A stretch of DNA of 64,000 nt. Source: Erinaceus europaeus. Taxonomy: Eukaryota > Chordata > Mammalia > Eulipotyphla > Erinaceidae. The stretch spans positions 73,636,553-73,700,552 of the forward strand of contig NC_080168.1 of NCBI RefSeq assembly GCF_950295315.1. Direction: 5' to 3'. The position numbers and the translations under genes are program-made. The notes under the pieces were generated by a model that saw only the letters and a list, made by a program, of their open reading frames with translations, made no database searches and had not been told where the DNA came from. Shown here piece by piece: positions 10,346 through 21,149 of this stretch (the first letter of the stretch is position 1; the number at the start of each line of letters is the position of its first letter).

Positions 10346-11480
10346 CTTTTTTAATTTTCTTATTAGTGATTTACAAAATTACAAGATAACAGGGGTATAA
10401 TTCCACACCTTTTCCACCACCAGAGTTCTGTGTCCCCATTCCTTCCACTGGAAACTGCAGTAGTTCTCCTACAGTCACATATGTGGGTTGACTTTATATC
10501 TGTTTATTAATTAGTGATTAAATATTGAGTTACAGAATTATAAGATAACAGGGGTACAACTTCACACCATTCCTACCACCAGAGTTCTGGATCCCCCAAT
10601 CCTTCCACTGGAAGCTACAGCAGTTTTCCCAAGGTTGCAGATATGGATTAACTGTTATTTCTACAACTGTCTATATCTGTATATATATTTTTATACATAT
10701 ATTTATATTTTTAAGGTCCTATCTTCTCTTCCTTTCCCAGTCACACATATACTTATCACTACATCCAAATGTCTTATCCCTTTTTCCTCTTCCTCTCTCC
10801 AGTTCCTGAGGGAGTTGGAGTTAAAGTCATCTTCTGGTTATCTTCCCCCTAACATATTTCTCCAGCGGATCAAAATTATTTTTGAGATGCAGAAGGTGAG
10901 AGTTTTGGCTTCTGTAATTGCTTTGCTGTACATGGGCATTGGAAGGTTGATCCATACCCCCAGCCTGTTTCTATCTTCCGCTAGTGGCACAGGACTCTGG
11001 AGAGGTGGGGTTCTAAGACACCTTGGTGAGGTCATCTGCCTAGGGAAGTCAGGATGACATTATGATAGCACCTGCAACTTGGTGGCTGAAAGGCGGCAAG
11101 ATATAAAGTGGGACAAATTATTAATGAACAGGAAACTAACTGTAGGAATAGAGCATATGAAAACAGGGATATTAAGGTGGGAAGAAGCTAACAAGTCCAC
11201 TTTAGCCATGTTCCTAGGAGTACATGACTATCGTTTTTTGCTTGAGTTTAATAGCTAACATGGAGTTTGACTTTATAACTATATATCTATATCTATTTTT
11301 GGCCCATGTTTTTTCTATAGTCCTGCCTTGACTGCCTTTCTAAGTTACACCTATGCCTATTACCACTTCCAAGTGTCCTTCCTTTTCTCCTCTCTGATAA
11401 GAAAACAGTGCCTGGCTTCATCTGGTGTTTTTCTTATTTGCTTCCCTTTCAGTGATGATATGAAAACAAGTATTGTGATA
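10346..11480 (-). mobile_element. Old L1 3' UTR, minus, interrupted
   Basis: Left part 10346-10498 and right part about 11278-11480 share one UTR subfamily, related to 41970-42200. They are split by the insertion at 10499-11265. The coding capacity here is nil. Confidence 0.65.
10499..11265 (-). mobile_element. L1 3' UTR inserted in older L1, minus
   Basis: A second copy of the same UTR type starts with a TTATTAATTAGTGATT end and runs rightwards through a GAGATGCAGAAGGTGAGAG block. The TSD is GTTGACTTTATA at 10487-10498 and TTTGACTTTATA at 11266-11277. Confidence 0.7.
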
Positions 11481-12135
11481 CATTAAACCTCCTTCCTCCC
11501 AAAGTAAAGGGAAAGAGAATGATGACAAATAAATAATTATTGTGGTAAATAAAGAAGTAAGCATAACTAAAGAAACCACAACTGCTATTATTATGAATGT
11601 TATTGTTACTGTTATTACTACTGAGGTTGCAAGAGCATTTACTTCTGCCAAGTTATTTACTTAGTGTAACATATCATGCCAGTACATGCTAGCAGATACA
11701 GATTTTAGGCGTGCCTAAACATAGTATCAGTGGCTGTTTTGCTAATTTGGAATTGACATCATTGTGTATTTGTTTTGTAGGCACACTGTGAACATCTTCT
11801 CATTAGATAGCATCTTTTATTTCACTTTACTCAATTAGATGTTTTCTCTGTCAGCAATTAGTCACATTTTCATCAAAAGCAATGGTTTCCTAAAGGAATA
11901 TTGACATTCTTCTGAGCTTCATTCCTCTTGCATTTTCATAATTGTCATGGAAAACTTAGATCAGATCAGATCAAAGTCACAGCCTATAGAATAGAAAAAT
12001 ATGATCTAGTGAGAAGCATAGGATAGTGTTCTTGTTGTTATCAGAAAATTCTGAACTGTAGATACTTGCCAAGCACTGTAGAATGGACTACATAGATTTT
12101 CCTTATTTCCTTATTGCCAGTCTATGAAAATAAAT
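11480..12135. other. Unique sequence, nothing recognised
   Basis: AT-rich, with no repeat family or coding signal recognised. Confidence 0.4.
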
Positions 12136-12138
12136 CAC

Positions 12139-12275
12139 AGGGCAGGGGTAGATGGCATAATGATTATGCAAAAGACTCTCATGCATGAGGCTCCAAAGTA
12201 CCAGGTTCAATCCTCTGTACCAACCCAAGTCAAATCTGAGCAGTGCTCTGAAAAAAAAAAAGAAAGAAAGAATAA
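12139..12275 (+). mobile_element. SINE-C
   Basis: GGCATAATGATTATGC, CCAGGTTCAATCC and GCAGTGCTCTGAAAAAA are in order. It is the first of two SINE-C copies in tandem. Confidence 0.85.
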
Positions 12276-12282
12276 TGAATTG

Positions 12283-12410
12283 TGGGGCTGAGGAGACAGC
12301 ATAGTGGTTATGCAAAAACCTTTCAAGCCTGAGGCTCTGAGGTCCCAGGTTCAATCCCCAGCACCACCATAAGCCAGAACTAAGCATTGTTCTGGTATAT
12401 CTCTCTCTCT
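12283..12410 (+). mobile_element. SINE-C
   Basis: GCATAGTGGTTATGC, CCCAGGTTCAATCCC and GTTCTGGTATATC are present, followed by a CT run. It is the second of the tandem pair. Confidence 0.85.
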
Positions 12411-12624
12411 CTTACTCGCCCCCCCCATATATCTACTGTTTTTAATTAAAATAAATTTTAAAAACAGTGAGTTGTGTTAGGCGAAAATAACAAAAGTCCT
12501 AGGTGGTAACTGTCTTTTGTGTTGGACAGAAAATTTGATGATTTTCATCATCTGATTTATTTATTTACTGCCACCAGGGTTATTGCTGGGGCTATGTGGC
12601 TGTACCAATCCATTTTTCCTGATG

Positions 12625-13825
12625 GTTATTCTTTTTTATTATTATTATAAAAAGGAAACATGACAAAACCATAGGGTAAGAAGGGGTACAACTCCACACA
12701 ATTCCCACCACCAGAACTCCACATCTCATCCCCTTCTCTGATAGCTTTCCTATTCTTTTTCTTTTTAAAGATTTTTTAATCTCCTTTTTGTTGCCCTTGT
12801 TGTTTTAATTGTTGTTGTAGTTATTGTTGTTGATGTCGTCATTGTTGGATAGGACAGAGAGAAATGGAGAGAGGAGGGGAAAACAGACGGGGAGAGAAAG
12901 AGAGATACCTGCAGATCTGCTTCACCACCTGTGAAACGACTCCCCTGCAGGTGGGGAGTCAGGGGCTCGAACCAGGTTCCTTAAATTAGTCCTTGTGCTT
13001 TGCACCATGCTGCTCTACCACCTGACTCCCAGCTTTCCTATTCTTTATCCCTCTGGGAGTATGGACCCAGGATCATTATGGGGTGTAGAAGGTGGAAGGT
13101 CTGGCTTCTGTAATTGCTTCCCTGCTGAACATGGGCATTGACAGGTCGATCCACACTCCCAGCCTGTCTCTCTCTTTCCCTAGTGGGGCAGGGCTCTGGG
13201 GAAGCGAGGCTCCAGGACATATTGGTAGGGTTGTCTGTCCAGGCAAATCTGGTTGGCATCATCCTAGCATCTGGAACCTGGTGGCTGAAAAGAGAGTTAA
13301 CATATAAAGCCTAACAAGTTGTTGGCTGATCCAGCTTTCTGTCTGGCCCTTTTTCCAGCCATGACATCATCTCCCGAGCTGGATCAGGGAAGAGAGTAGC
13401 TCCCAAATATGGAAAAGGTGTATAAATATTCTTTACTATAAACCACATCGATTTGATGTGATCTGGTGCCCATATTCAGCTTAGGAACCTATTTGACCTC
13501 TGCATCCCTGTAGATCTGAGCTCACATTCTGTGGTCATGAGTAAGAATGTTCCAAGCTGCCCCAGTTTCAGGAACCATCTTTGGCAGGTATAGAGTATAG
13601 ATGGTATAGAATATGTTGTCCATCCTCCCTTCAGAGGATGGAACATTCTCTGCCATTGTTGCTCCAAGTTGAGGGCAAAGTCCTATGGGGGCCCACAAAG
13701 GGGTCTATTGTGTTGTTCTTGATAGAGATGACTGCTAATATTAGGGAGAGGGATTTATTCGAGGTCTAGGCCCATCATGTCTGTTTGAGAATCTCAGGAC
13801 TCCCTGACTAGGGTCCCTGGAGGTT
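12625..13825 (-). mobile_element. L1 long-type 3' UTR, minus, interrupted by SINE
   Basis: The UTR runs 12625-12758 and resumes at 13047 after the SINE. The UTR open frame is present on minus at about 13038-13262. A small segment near 13330-13372 is inverted relative to the copy at 4110-4150. The right end runs into the CTTC repeat. Confidence 0.8.
12759..13030 (-). mobile_element. SINE-A without extra module, minus
   Basis: A complete reverse copy. The perfect 16-bp TSD AGCTTTCCTATTCTTT (12743-12758 and 13031-13046) lies inside the L1 UTR. Confidence 0.95.
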
Positions 13826-13828
13826 ATT

Positions 13829-13929
13829 CTCCCTTCCTTCCTTCCTTCCTTCCTTCCTTCCTTCCTTCCTTCCTTCCTTCCTTCCTTCTTTCCTTCCTTT
13901 CCTTTCCTTCTTTCCTTCCTTCCTTCCTT
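13829..13929. repeat. (CTTC)n microsatellite
   Basis: About 100 nt of near-perfect CTTC/TTCC units, pure pyrimidine on the plus strand, with a few CTTT interruptions near the right end. Confidence 0.95.
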
Positions 13930-14097
13930 TTTTTTGGACAGAGTGAGAGAGAAATTGAGAAGGAAGGGGGAGAGAGAAAGCGGTGGAGAGAGTCATCCGT
14001 TTCACTACTTCAAGTCTCATGAAGCTTCACTCTGGCAGATAGAGACTGGTGGCATGAACCTAGGTCCTTGTTTGTGGTAATATGTGCTATATGGGAG
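13930..14097 (-). mobile_element. SINE-B, minus, diverged
   Basis: The purine tract GGACAGAGTGAGAGAG, the body CTCATGAAGCTTCACTC and a B-box-like GAACCTAGGTCC are in reverse order. The CTTC repeat abuts its A-tail end and probably grew from it. Confidence 0.75.
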
Positions 14098-14151
14098 CAT
14101 AACCTCCTCCCATTCCTTCCCCATCATCCAAATTTTTGAAATAACAACCTA

Positions 14152-14358
14152 GGGGCAGGGCTGGGCAGTAGTGTACCTGGTGGAGGGCACAGGTTACAGT
14201 GCACAAGTATTGGGTTTCACACCCCCCGTCCCCACTTGAAGGGTGGGAGCTTCATGACCAGTGAAACAATGCTACCGTTGTCTCTCTGTCTCTCTTTCTG
14301 TCTCCCTTTCCCCATTCATTTTCTCTCTGTCCTATCAAATAAATAAATTAATTAAATA
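14152..14358 (+). mobile_element. SINE-B
   Basis: The head GGCAGGGCTGGGCAGTAGTG, the body GGGAGCTTCATGACCAGTG and a CT tract are followed by an AAATAAATAAATT end. Confidence 0.85.
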
Positions 14359-14997
14359 ATGTAACTACTTAGAAATAGTTACATTAAAATAACCCAGAAG
14401 TGATAGAAAATAACAAAGAAGGATGCTATAGGTAGGTCCTGCCACACTGAAACTTTGCTAATTATATGCAAATTGTACCCTAGTGCCATATTCTATTTTG
14501 TTGAGTTTCATATGCTTTTTGATGCTGTAATACACTCCCCTTCATTTTAATGGTATTAATTTCCCCTTCATTTTTCAGTAATCAAATCTCCCAAGTTCTA
14601 GTTGCATACACAGACCCCATTTCCATGGCTCCCTGGAAACAAAATATGTGATTAAATTCTAGCCAGTGTTGACTGGACTGTGGTGGGATGAATTGCCCTT
14701 TAAGAGGAAGTTGGTTGTTTATACTAGTCTACTCTTCCTGTGGGGTGAAATAGAGTCCTGGAATGTAGATGAGCATGACATCCTGGGGATAGTGGAACCA
14801 CAAGGTGGAAGGGCACACTTCCAAAGGGAATCAACGCTATGCAGATTAGACCAGGATGAAAACATGAGAAAAGTCTGGGTTCCTAGAGGAACTATGGAGC
14901 AGAATCAGCTTCTTGCTTTCCTCGGTTGAAGGGAGTATGCTTCCGTTTTGCTAGAGGCCAGTGTTTGGAGATATAGCTACACTGCAGCACTGCGGAC
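14359..14997. other. Mostly unique; possible very old repeat
   Basis: The segment 14650-14930 has a faint resemblance to old mammalian LTR or DNA repeats (GCCCTTTAAGAGGAAG and CTGGGTTCCTAGAGGAAC). I cannot name the family. No coding signal was recognised. Confidence 0.3.
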
Positions 14998-15425
14998 TGT
15001 TGGGTAGTATGCCAGCTCCCCCGGCTTCTGTCTCTAATCCTGCTTAAGTAAGCACCAGCATGCCTGCATGGCATTGGTTTGATCCCACTCAAAGCTGTGG
15101 TCTATTTACATAAATCACTAACTAAGCACCACCCTCCCTCCAGGGCATTGGTGATTCTGTGGTAGAATTCTCACCTGCTCCGCCCCCTCTCCTTGTCGCA
15201 CCCTGATTTTCCACCACCCTCTTTTCGCTCCATCCTCTCTACCTCACATCCTGTTTACACCCTACTTGGCAAATATATATAAGGACAGGTTTGTGAGTTT
15301 CCAGTTTAGTTTAGTTTTAGCATAGCTTGGTTTAGATTGTGTTCTGCCTGAATAAAGAGATACTGTGTACAACCCAGCCATGAGTCCCTGGCCGTCTGAC
15401 TCCCGCTCATGAAGCCAGCCCGACA
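14998..15425 (+). mobile_element. Solo LTR, class II-like (family of 40400-41483)
   Basis: It starts TGTTGGGTAG and ends CCCGACA. It shares GCATGCCTGCATGGCATTGG and TGAGTCCCTGG with the two-LTR element at 40.4 kb. A TATA-like AAATATATATAAGG (about 15271) and a polyadenylation-type AATAAAG (about 15350) are visible. The 6-bp TSD is GCGGAC (14992-14997) and GCAGAC (15426-15431), with one mismatch. A 6-bp TSD fits class II ERVs. Confidence 0.85.
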
Positions 15426-15435
15426 GCAGACCACA

Positions 15436-15545
15436 AGGGTTATACCTAGGATTCAGTGCCTGCATGATCCTACTTTTACCAGTGGCCATTTTATTGAGAT
15501 AGGGATTGAGAGACAGAAAGAAATAGAGAAGGAAAGACACTTACA
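15436..15545 (-). mobile_element. SINE-A 3' part, minus, degraded
   Basis: Matches the extra 3' module in reverse (AGGGTTATACCTAGGATTC and CAGTGGCCATTTTATTG), then a purine tract. The head is missing. Confidence 0.6.
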
Positions 15546-16080
15546 CTAGAGATCTTTTTACTTTTCCATACCTGGTATTTTCCCATTGCAGTAAAGGCTT
15601 GAGAAACATAGCATATGTTAACAAGAACAAGAAAAATGACTTCTTTTTAAATGCTGTTTTCCACAGTGCTGGAAAATGTTTAGCCTCACATTGTAGGCAT
15701 TTTCAACTCATTCTGTGCCCTAAGCATCCATTCTGGTTTTTTGTTTCTTTTTCTTTTTCTGCTGTTTGTTGAGTGAAATTAAAATGACTGTGTCATGGCA
15801 ATTATAACCTGGTACAAAAGTAATAAAGCTATTGTGAGCACTAGGTAAAGTGGTTATTATCACCTTCCTTTTCTAGATAAGTAGGACAACAGGGAAATGA
15901 CTTTATGGAGAAAATAACTTACTGAGGGATTCACTGTGCCACAGACAATGGTATAGAAGACAATAAAAAAGCAATAATGTGAATGAAGGGTGGTTTGTAT
16001 TGAGCATTATGGTGACAGCAGCTAACCTTACTTTTCTCCAAAAAGCTGCATCCTTTATTCTGTTTTTTTTATGTGCTTCC
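15546..16080. other. Unique sequence, nothing recognised
   Basis: No repeat or coding signal recognised. Confidence 0.4.
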
Positions 16081-16081
16081 T

Positions 16082-16230
16082 TTCAATATATTTTTGTTAG
16101 TGATTTAATAGTTATTCACAACATTATAAGATTACAAGAGTATAGTTCCACACTTATTACAAAAAATTTATGCCCCCTCCAGCATAATCAACTATAGTTT
16201 CCACAAAGCCTTAGAGACAGGCTTGTTATT
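16082..16230 (-). mobile_element. Old L1 3' UTR fragment, minus
   Basis: Reverse 3' UTR motif (TTAGTGATTTAATAGTTATTC and ATAAGATTACAAGAGTATAG), matching the family at 10346. Related minus L1 sequence resumes at about 16580 after the pyrimidine tract. Confidence 0.65.
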
Positions 16231-16233
16231 TCA

Positions 16234-16514
16234 CTTTTTTCCTTCCCTTCCCTTCCCTTCCCTTCCCTTCCCTTCCCTTCCCTTCCCTTCCCTTCCCTTC
16301 CCTTCCTTACCCTACCCTACCCTCCCTTCCCCCTCCCCTCCCCTCCCCTCCCCTTTCCTTCTCTCCCCTCCCCTCCCCTCCCCTTCCCTTCCCTTCCCTT
16401 CCCTTCCCTTCCCTTCCCTTCCCTTCCCTTCCCTTCCCTTCCCTTCCCTTCCCTTTCCTTTTCTTTTTCTTTCCTTCTCTCTCTCTCTTTCCTTTTCTCT
16501 TCTCTCTCTTTTTT
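16234..16514. repeat. (CCCTT)n polypyrimidine tract, about 280 nt
   Basis: The plus strand is all C/T over 281 nt except for three A residues (16309, 16314, 16319). It is mostly CCCTT units in two blocks around a CCCTC-rich centre. Open frames read across it (109 codons of P/F/S/L on plus) are compositional artefacts. Confidence 0.97.
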
Positions 16515-16579
16515 GCATGTTAATGTGTTTCAATTCTGAGTATTTAACATGAGTGTAGAGTAAAGTGGTGGTTGTCTTT

Positions 16580-16915
16580 TACTACCTTAGTTACTTCACT
16601 AAGCATATCACCTTCAGTTGTATCCATTATGTTCTGAAGGATAAGATGTCATCTCTTAATTTCATAGTATTCTATTCAACTATATCCCATAATCTCTTTT
16701 ATTATTATTATTTGCCAGAGTACCAATCTGCTCTGTTTTATGGTGGTGAAGGGGATTGAACCTGGGACTTTGGAGCCTTAGGCCTGAGAGTCTCTTTGTA
16801 TAACCATTATGCTAGCTATCCCTGCCACCCCATAACTTCTTTATAAGTCATCTGGGCATGTAGTGAATAATGTAGCTATGAATCTAGGGCACACCCTTAT
16901 TCTTACCAAGTCCTG
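16580..16915 (-). mobile_element. Old L1 ORF2-end, minus, interrupted by SINE-C
   Basis: Reverse ORF2-end nucleotides (TTCAGTTGTATCCATTATG, TATTCTATTCAACTATATCC) flank the SINE-C at about 16715-16830. The right part has CATCTGGGCATGTAGTG. Confidence 0.6.
16715..16832 (-). mobile_element. SINE-C, minus
   Basis: GCCAGAGTACCAATCTGCTC, GATTGAACCTGGGACTTTGG and TAACCATTATGCTAGC are in reverse order. Confidence 0.85.
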
Positions 16916-17850
16916 GACTGCCTGCTACAAACAACCCTGTGCAAATGCTGCTTAGGTGAAAGCCAAGAGGGAAGCTGTGAGGACTCTGTGAAACTCCCTC
17001 TGACGTTTTCAGTTTGTGACCTATGAGTATTCACCCAGGCTTCAGATGCATGGGCTCCCTGTAGTCAAATCAGAAGGAGTTTTGCATCTGCCACCAGAAC
17101 AGAGCTGAGGGAATAGAAGCAGATGTGACAGATCAGTGTAAGAATATAAGGTAGATTTCCTTTCAAATCTAAGTATGAGCACTTTTTTCTTTTTTCTTTT
17201 TTGGTCTCATAAAATCTTGCTGCCTCTGTGATAGTAAATAGCACCGTGAATCATCCAGAAAGTAGAAATGGAAAGTGTTGCTGTGTCTGCGAATGGGTCT
17301 AGCTTCAAAACAGTGCTTCTAAAGAAATCCGGAGAGTTTGATGCTCCTTCTTCTCTATAGTTGGTTTTGTATCAGCTCAGATCACAGGTGTTTGAATGAA
17401 CATGGTGCTGGGAATTCTGATAGGATAGGATTTCAGGCTTCTCCTTTTCTTTGGGTCCCTGGTGTCTTTAATTTCCAAAGAAATATCAGAAAAACTATTT
17501 TCTTACCTTGGGAAGTTTGATGTATTCAGAAATAGCCCGGATATCTTGCTTTTAGCAGGAGAGTCTAGTGCTCTTCAGTTTAAGGCCTTCTACCTCCCCA
17601 TGGTCTGATCTCAGGTGGAAGAGTCAGTGGGGCCGTCTGACTAGATGGCAGCTCTGGGCCGTAGGACAAAATCCATTATTCATTCAATTTCTTAGTAAAA
17701 CAGACCCCCTGACCTTTCCCACCGCGATTTTATTTTTACACTCATAAGTGTTAGTGACCAATCCTGACACACTGAGATGGTTCTCCAAGAAGGAGGTGGT
17801 CTAAGAAGTGTAATATTTGGGTGGGGGTGGTTTAAGTTGTGAAATATTTG
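16916..17850. other. Unique sequence, nothing recognised
   Basis: About 930 bp without a recognised repeat or coding signal. There is a short local duplication of TATTTGGGTGGGGGT (17815 and 17847). Confidence 0.45.
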
Positions 17851-17982
17851 GGTGGGGGTAGGTAGAATAATGGTATGGTTATGCAAAGAGACTCTCAGAC
17901 CTGAGGCTCCAAAGTCCTGGGTTTAATTCCATGTGCCACCATAAACCAGAGCTGAGCAGTGCTCTGGTTAAAAAAAAAAAAG
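17851..17982 (+). mobile_element. SINE-C
   Basis: AATGGTATGGTTATGCAAAG, GGGTTTAATTCCATG and AGTGCTCTGGTTAAAAA are in order. Confidence 0.85.
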
Positions 17983-17984
17983 TG

Positions 17985-18305
17985 AAAGATTAGGCCCTAT
18001 TGGTAGCTCACTCTGCAGAGTACACAGAACTATATGCAAGGACCTCAGTTCAAGCCTGTGATCCATACCTGCAAGTGTAAAGCTTCATGAGCAGTGAAGC
18101 AGTGCTGTTGCTGTCTCTTCTCTCTTCGTCTTTCCTCTTCTTCTTCTTTCCTTTTCTCTCTCCCCTCCCCTTTCCTCCCCTCTCCTCTCCTATGCTCTCT
18201 TCTTCTCTCCTCTCCTCTTCTATTTTCCTCTGTCAAAATAAGTAAGTGGCCAGTGGGAGAGGTGCAGTGGTATAGGAACTGAGGCCTAGAAATACCCATA
18301 GTGGC
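17985..18305 (+). mobile_element. Diverged SINE-B-like element with long CT tract
   Basis: A tRNA-like head (TGGTAGCTCACTCTGCAGAG and TTCAAGCCTG) leads into AAAGCTTCATGAGCAGTGAAG and about 120 nt of nearly pure pyrimidine (18115-18235). A second A-rich end follows. Confidence 0.65.
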
Positions 18306-18372
18306 AAAAAAAAAAAAAAAAGAAAAAGAAAAAGAAAAAAAATAAAGAAAGAAAAAGAAAAAGAAAAAAAAT
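18306..18372. repeat. A-rich (AAAAG)n tract
   Basis: About 65 nt of A with interspersed G, probably the expanded poly-A of the preceding SINE. Confidence 0.9.
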
Positions 18373-19244
18373 GAAGTAGAAGATCAGACTGCCCACTCCC
18401 TCACTGCCTGAGCACACCAGGCCAGCTTCCAGGGGAGACCGCAGTTCTGAGGTTCCCATCTCTTCACTTGTTGTCTGTTATTTATTTATTTATTTATTTT
18501 TGCTCAAGGTTGTTAACAAGCATTCTAATTAGTAGCAATTTTACTGGTGGCTTTTGGGATGTGGCTATGTATCCACGAAGACATGGCTTGCCAGCCACAT
18601 ATTAATCTAAAACAGTCAAGCCTACGAAGATAGAAATAACTTTCGGTGTCTATTGATCCTAGCCAGTGACTAAAGGCTATTGACCAGGGAGTGAAATCTT
18701 GGGAATAGAGGTTGAGGCTTCTGACTCAGCAGAAACCACTGTCTGACATTTTTAGCAGCTTCTTTGGTCCTGTCCTATTGGCAAGATTATTTCTGTAGGA
18801 AGACACATTTGGCAAAATACCTCGACTAGACTGTAGTCTTGTGTGCACCAGCTGGACTTCTCCCTCCATAATAAATCTAGTGCCGCTGCTTTCTTCTCAT
18901 TTTTTTTCCATCACATTTATTGAGTACTTACTGGGTGCCATGCACAGAAGTGCTGTTCTTCAAGTCACCAAAGTTGTTCTAGGGTTTTGGCAGCTCCTTC
19001 AAATAGCTTAAATTAGTGAAGTGTGGAGGGGAAGGTAACTATTCTATAGTCCCATTTCTTCAACTACATCTAGTTTCTCGACTTCTCATCAGTAGCCTTT
19101 CACCTTCAAACAGCAAGACTGGTGTGTGCACACAGTCTTCTGGGTGGCAACTCAAATTCTCTTCCCCTCTTGTGACTTGGATTTGAAGTTCATTTCTCTA
19201 GATAATCCCAGATTTGTATACTATCCAAGTTACATATCCAAGCT
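18373..19244. other. Unique sequence, nothing recognised
   Basis: About 870 bp. Apart from a short TTTA repeat at about 18479-18498, no feature was recognised. Confidence 0.4.
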
Positions 19245-19412
19245 GAGGAAAAGAAGGAGAAGGAAAACGAGGAGGAGGAGGAGGAGAAGGAGAAGAAGAA
19301 GAGGGGGAGGAGAAGGAGGAGGAGGAAGGAGAAGAAGGAGGAGAGGAAGAGGAAGGAGAAGGGGAAGAGGAAGAAGGAGAAGAAGAAGAAGAAGAAGGAG
19401 AAGAAGAAGAAA
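19245..19412. repeat. (GGA/GAA)n polypurine tract, about 168 nt
   Basis: Pure A/G on the plus strand from 19269 to 19412 and, apart from C19268, from 19245. It is followed by a short ACAACA run. The Arg/Glu/Gly-rich and Ser/Leu/Pro-rich open frames on both strands are low-complexity artefacts. Confidence 0.97.
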
Positions 19413-19714
19413 CAACAACAACAACATTGCTATGAGCTCCAGTTCTCAACAAATCAAAACTTGTTTGAGACAATATCTCAAATCAGAGACATTTATGATT
19501 GCCACAGCTTGGTGGGTGAGTGGGATGGTATATCTGCTTTGGATATGTGATTGATCCAGTCCAAGAATACTGTTAGATTTCCACAGACTCCAGGAGTTCT
19601 TCAGAGCAATGGACAGTCTAGCTTCAAATAACCTTAGTGCTGAGGTCAAAGCCCTAGACTAGATGAAGTCAGAGAAGTCTTCTCTTAGATCATGTAGTTT
19701 AAGAAAAGGGTCCT

Positions 19715-19850
19715 TGGGTGGAGGGTAGATAGCATAATGGTTGTGCAAACAGACTCTCATGTGTGAGGCACCTAAATCCCAGGTTCAATCCCCCACACCA
19801 CCATAAGCCAGAGCTGAGTAGTGCTCTGGTAAAAAAAAAAAAAGAAGAAG
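19715..19850 (+). mobile_element. SINE-C
   Basis: GATAGCATAATGGTTGTGC, CCCAGGTTCAATCCC and AGTGCTCTGGTAAAAAA are in order. Confidence 0.88.
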
Positions 19851-19981
19851 AAAAAAATAATTTTTACCAGTTAACGCCCATATTCAGTGGGGAAGCAATT
19901 ACAGAAGCCAGACCTTCCACCTTCTGCGCCCCACAATGACCTTGGGTCCATATTCCCAGAGGGATAAAGAATAGGAAAGCT

Positions 19982-20619
19982 AGGAGTAGGGCGGTGGCAC
20001 AGCGGGTTAAGTGAAGCACATGTGGCGCAAAGCGCAAGGACCTGCATAAGGATCCCAGTTAGAGCCCCGGCTCCCCACCTGCAGGGGAGTCACTTCACAG
20101 GTGGTGAAGCAGGTCTGCAGGTGTCTATCTTTCTCTCCCCCTCTCTGTCTTCCCCTCCTCTCTCCATTTCTCTTTGTCCTATCTAAGACGACATCAACAA
20201 CAATAATCACTATAACAACAATGAAAAACAACAAGGGCAGGGGGTCGGGCGGTGGCGCAGTGGGTTAAGTGCATGTGGTGCAAAGCGCAAGGACTGGGTA
20301 AGGATCATGGTTTGAGCCCCCAGCTCCCCACCTGCAGGGGAGTCGCTTCACAGGCAGTGAAGCAGGTCTGCAGGTGTCTATCTTTCTCTCCCCCTCTCTG
20401 TCTTCCCCTCCTCTCTCCATTTCTCTCTGTCCTATCCAACAACAAACAACATCAACAATGGCAATAATAATAACCACAACGAGTCTACAACAAGAGCAAC
20501 AAAAAGGGGGGGAAATGGCCTCCAGGAGCGGTGGATTCATGGTGCAGGCACCGAGCCCAGCAATAACCCTGGAGGGAAAAAAAAAGGGCAACAAAAAGGG
20601 AAAATAAATAAATATAAAA
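19982..20619 (+). mobile_element. SINE-A, interrupted by another SINE-A
   Basis: Head and body run 19982-20239 and the A-rich end resumes at 20591-20619 (ACAAAAAGGGAAAATAAAT). The younger SINE-A lies in its tail. Confidence 0.85.
20240..20585 (+). mobile_element. SINE-A with extra 3' module, nested
   Basis: Full length, from GGGGGTCGGGCGGTGGC to CCCTGGAGGGAAAAA. It is inserted into the tail of another SINE-A with a short GGGCA duplication (20235-20239 and 20586-20590). Confidence 0.9.
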
Positions 20620-20692
20620 CCGGGATCCTTCCACCGGTCCTTATGCTCTGCACCACCTGTGCTTAACTCACTGCACTACCACCCGACTCCCC
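20620..20692 (-). mobile_element. SINE-A head fragment, minus
   Basis: The reverse SINE-A head only (CGGGATCCTTCC to CCACCCGACTCCCC). It directly abuts the plus-strand SINE tail. Confidence 0.8.
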
Positions 20693-20874
20693 AGTGTTGC
20701 CTTTTTATAAATAAAAATTAAAAAATTAAATATACAATTCTGAAAAAATGAAAAGGGTCCTATGTTTTACTGAACATTTATTATGTATATAAATAGTGCT
20801 GGGCCTTAGGAAGAGTCTAAGAAATGAAAGTCATGTTCAGTAACTTCAGGAAGTTTCCAATTTACACTGAAATA

Positions 20875-20962
20875 TTGGATTGTTGGAAAAGTCATGATTT
20901 ATTCTTTTCTTTTCTTTCTTTCTCTTTTGCAAAACTGTGTCATGACTTTTCTGATAACCCAG
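20875..20962. mobile_element. Short inverted-repeat element (mariner-like MITE)
   Basis: About 88 bp with terminal inverted repeats: the left end TTGGATTGTTGGAAAAGTCATGA pairs with the right end when that is read in reverse complement (GGGTTATCAGAAAAGTCATGA; pairing is imperfect). TA dinucleotides flank it at 20873-20874 and 20963-20964. Size, TA flanks and TIR style resemble MADE1-type miniature mariner elements. A second copy lies at 56554-56626. Confidence 0.65.
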
Positions 20963-21149
20963 TAGTACAATCACAACTCCTCATTGTGATTTTTATTATA
21001 GCAATTTCTCTCTTACAAGGGAGATTGGTACTTGTGTTAGTGAGCTAGGCCTCTGGGAGAAACTACCAGGCTCTAAATCTTGAACAAGACACACTTGTTT
21101 CTTCACAGCTTTTGGAGGCAGAAAGTCTTCGATCAAAGGGCCAGCAGTT

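Larger units (their letters stand above)
19872..20725 (+). mobile_element. L1 long-type 3' UTR fragment, split by SINE cluster
   Basis: 19872-19981 matches the UTR segment CCCATATTCAGTGGGGAAGC through GATAAAGAATAGGAAAGC. The end TGTTGCCTTTTTATAAATAAA at 20694-20715 matches the UTR 3' terminus. The SINE cluster lies between them and part of the UTR is lost. Confidence 0.65.

Noticed and set aside
16223..16552. 109-codon Pro/Phe/Ser/Leu open frame, and its lysine/glycine-rich opposite frame
   Set aside because: Both are translations of the CCCTT repeat, with no coding evidence.
19126..19554. 142-codon Arg/Gly-rich open frame
   Set aside because: Driven by the GGA/GAA repeat; flanks show no gene structure.
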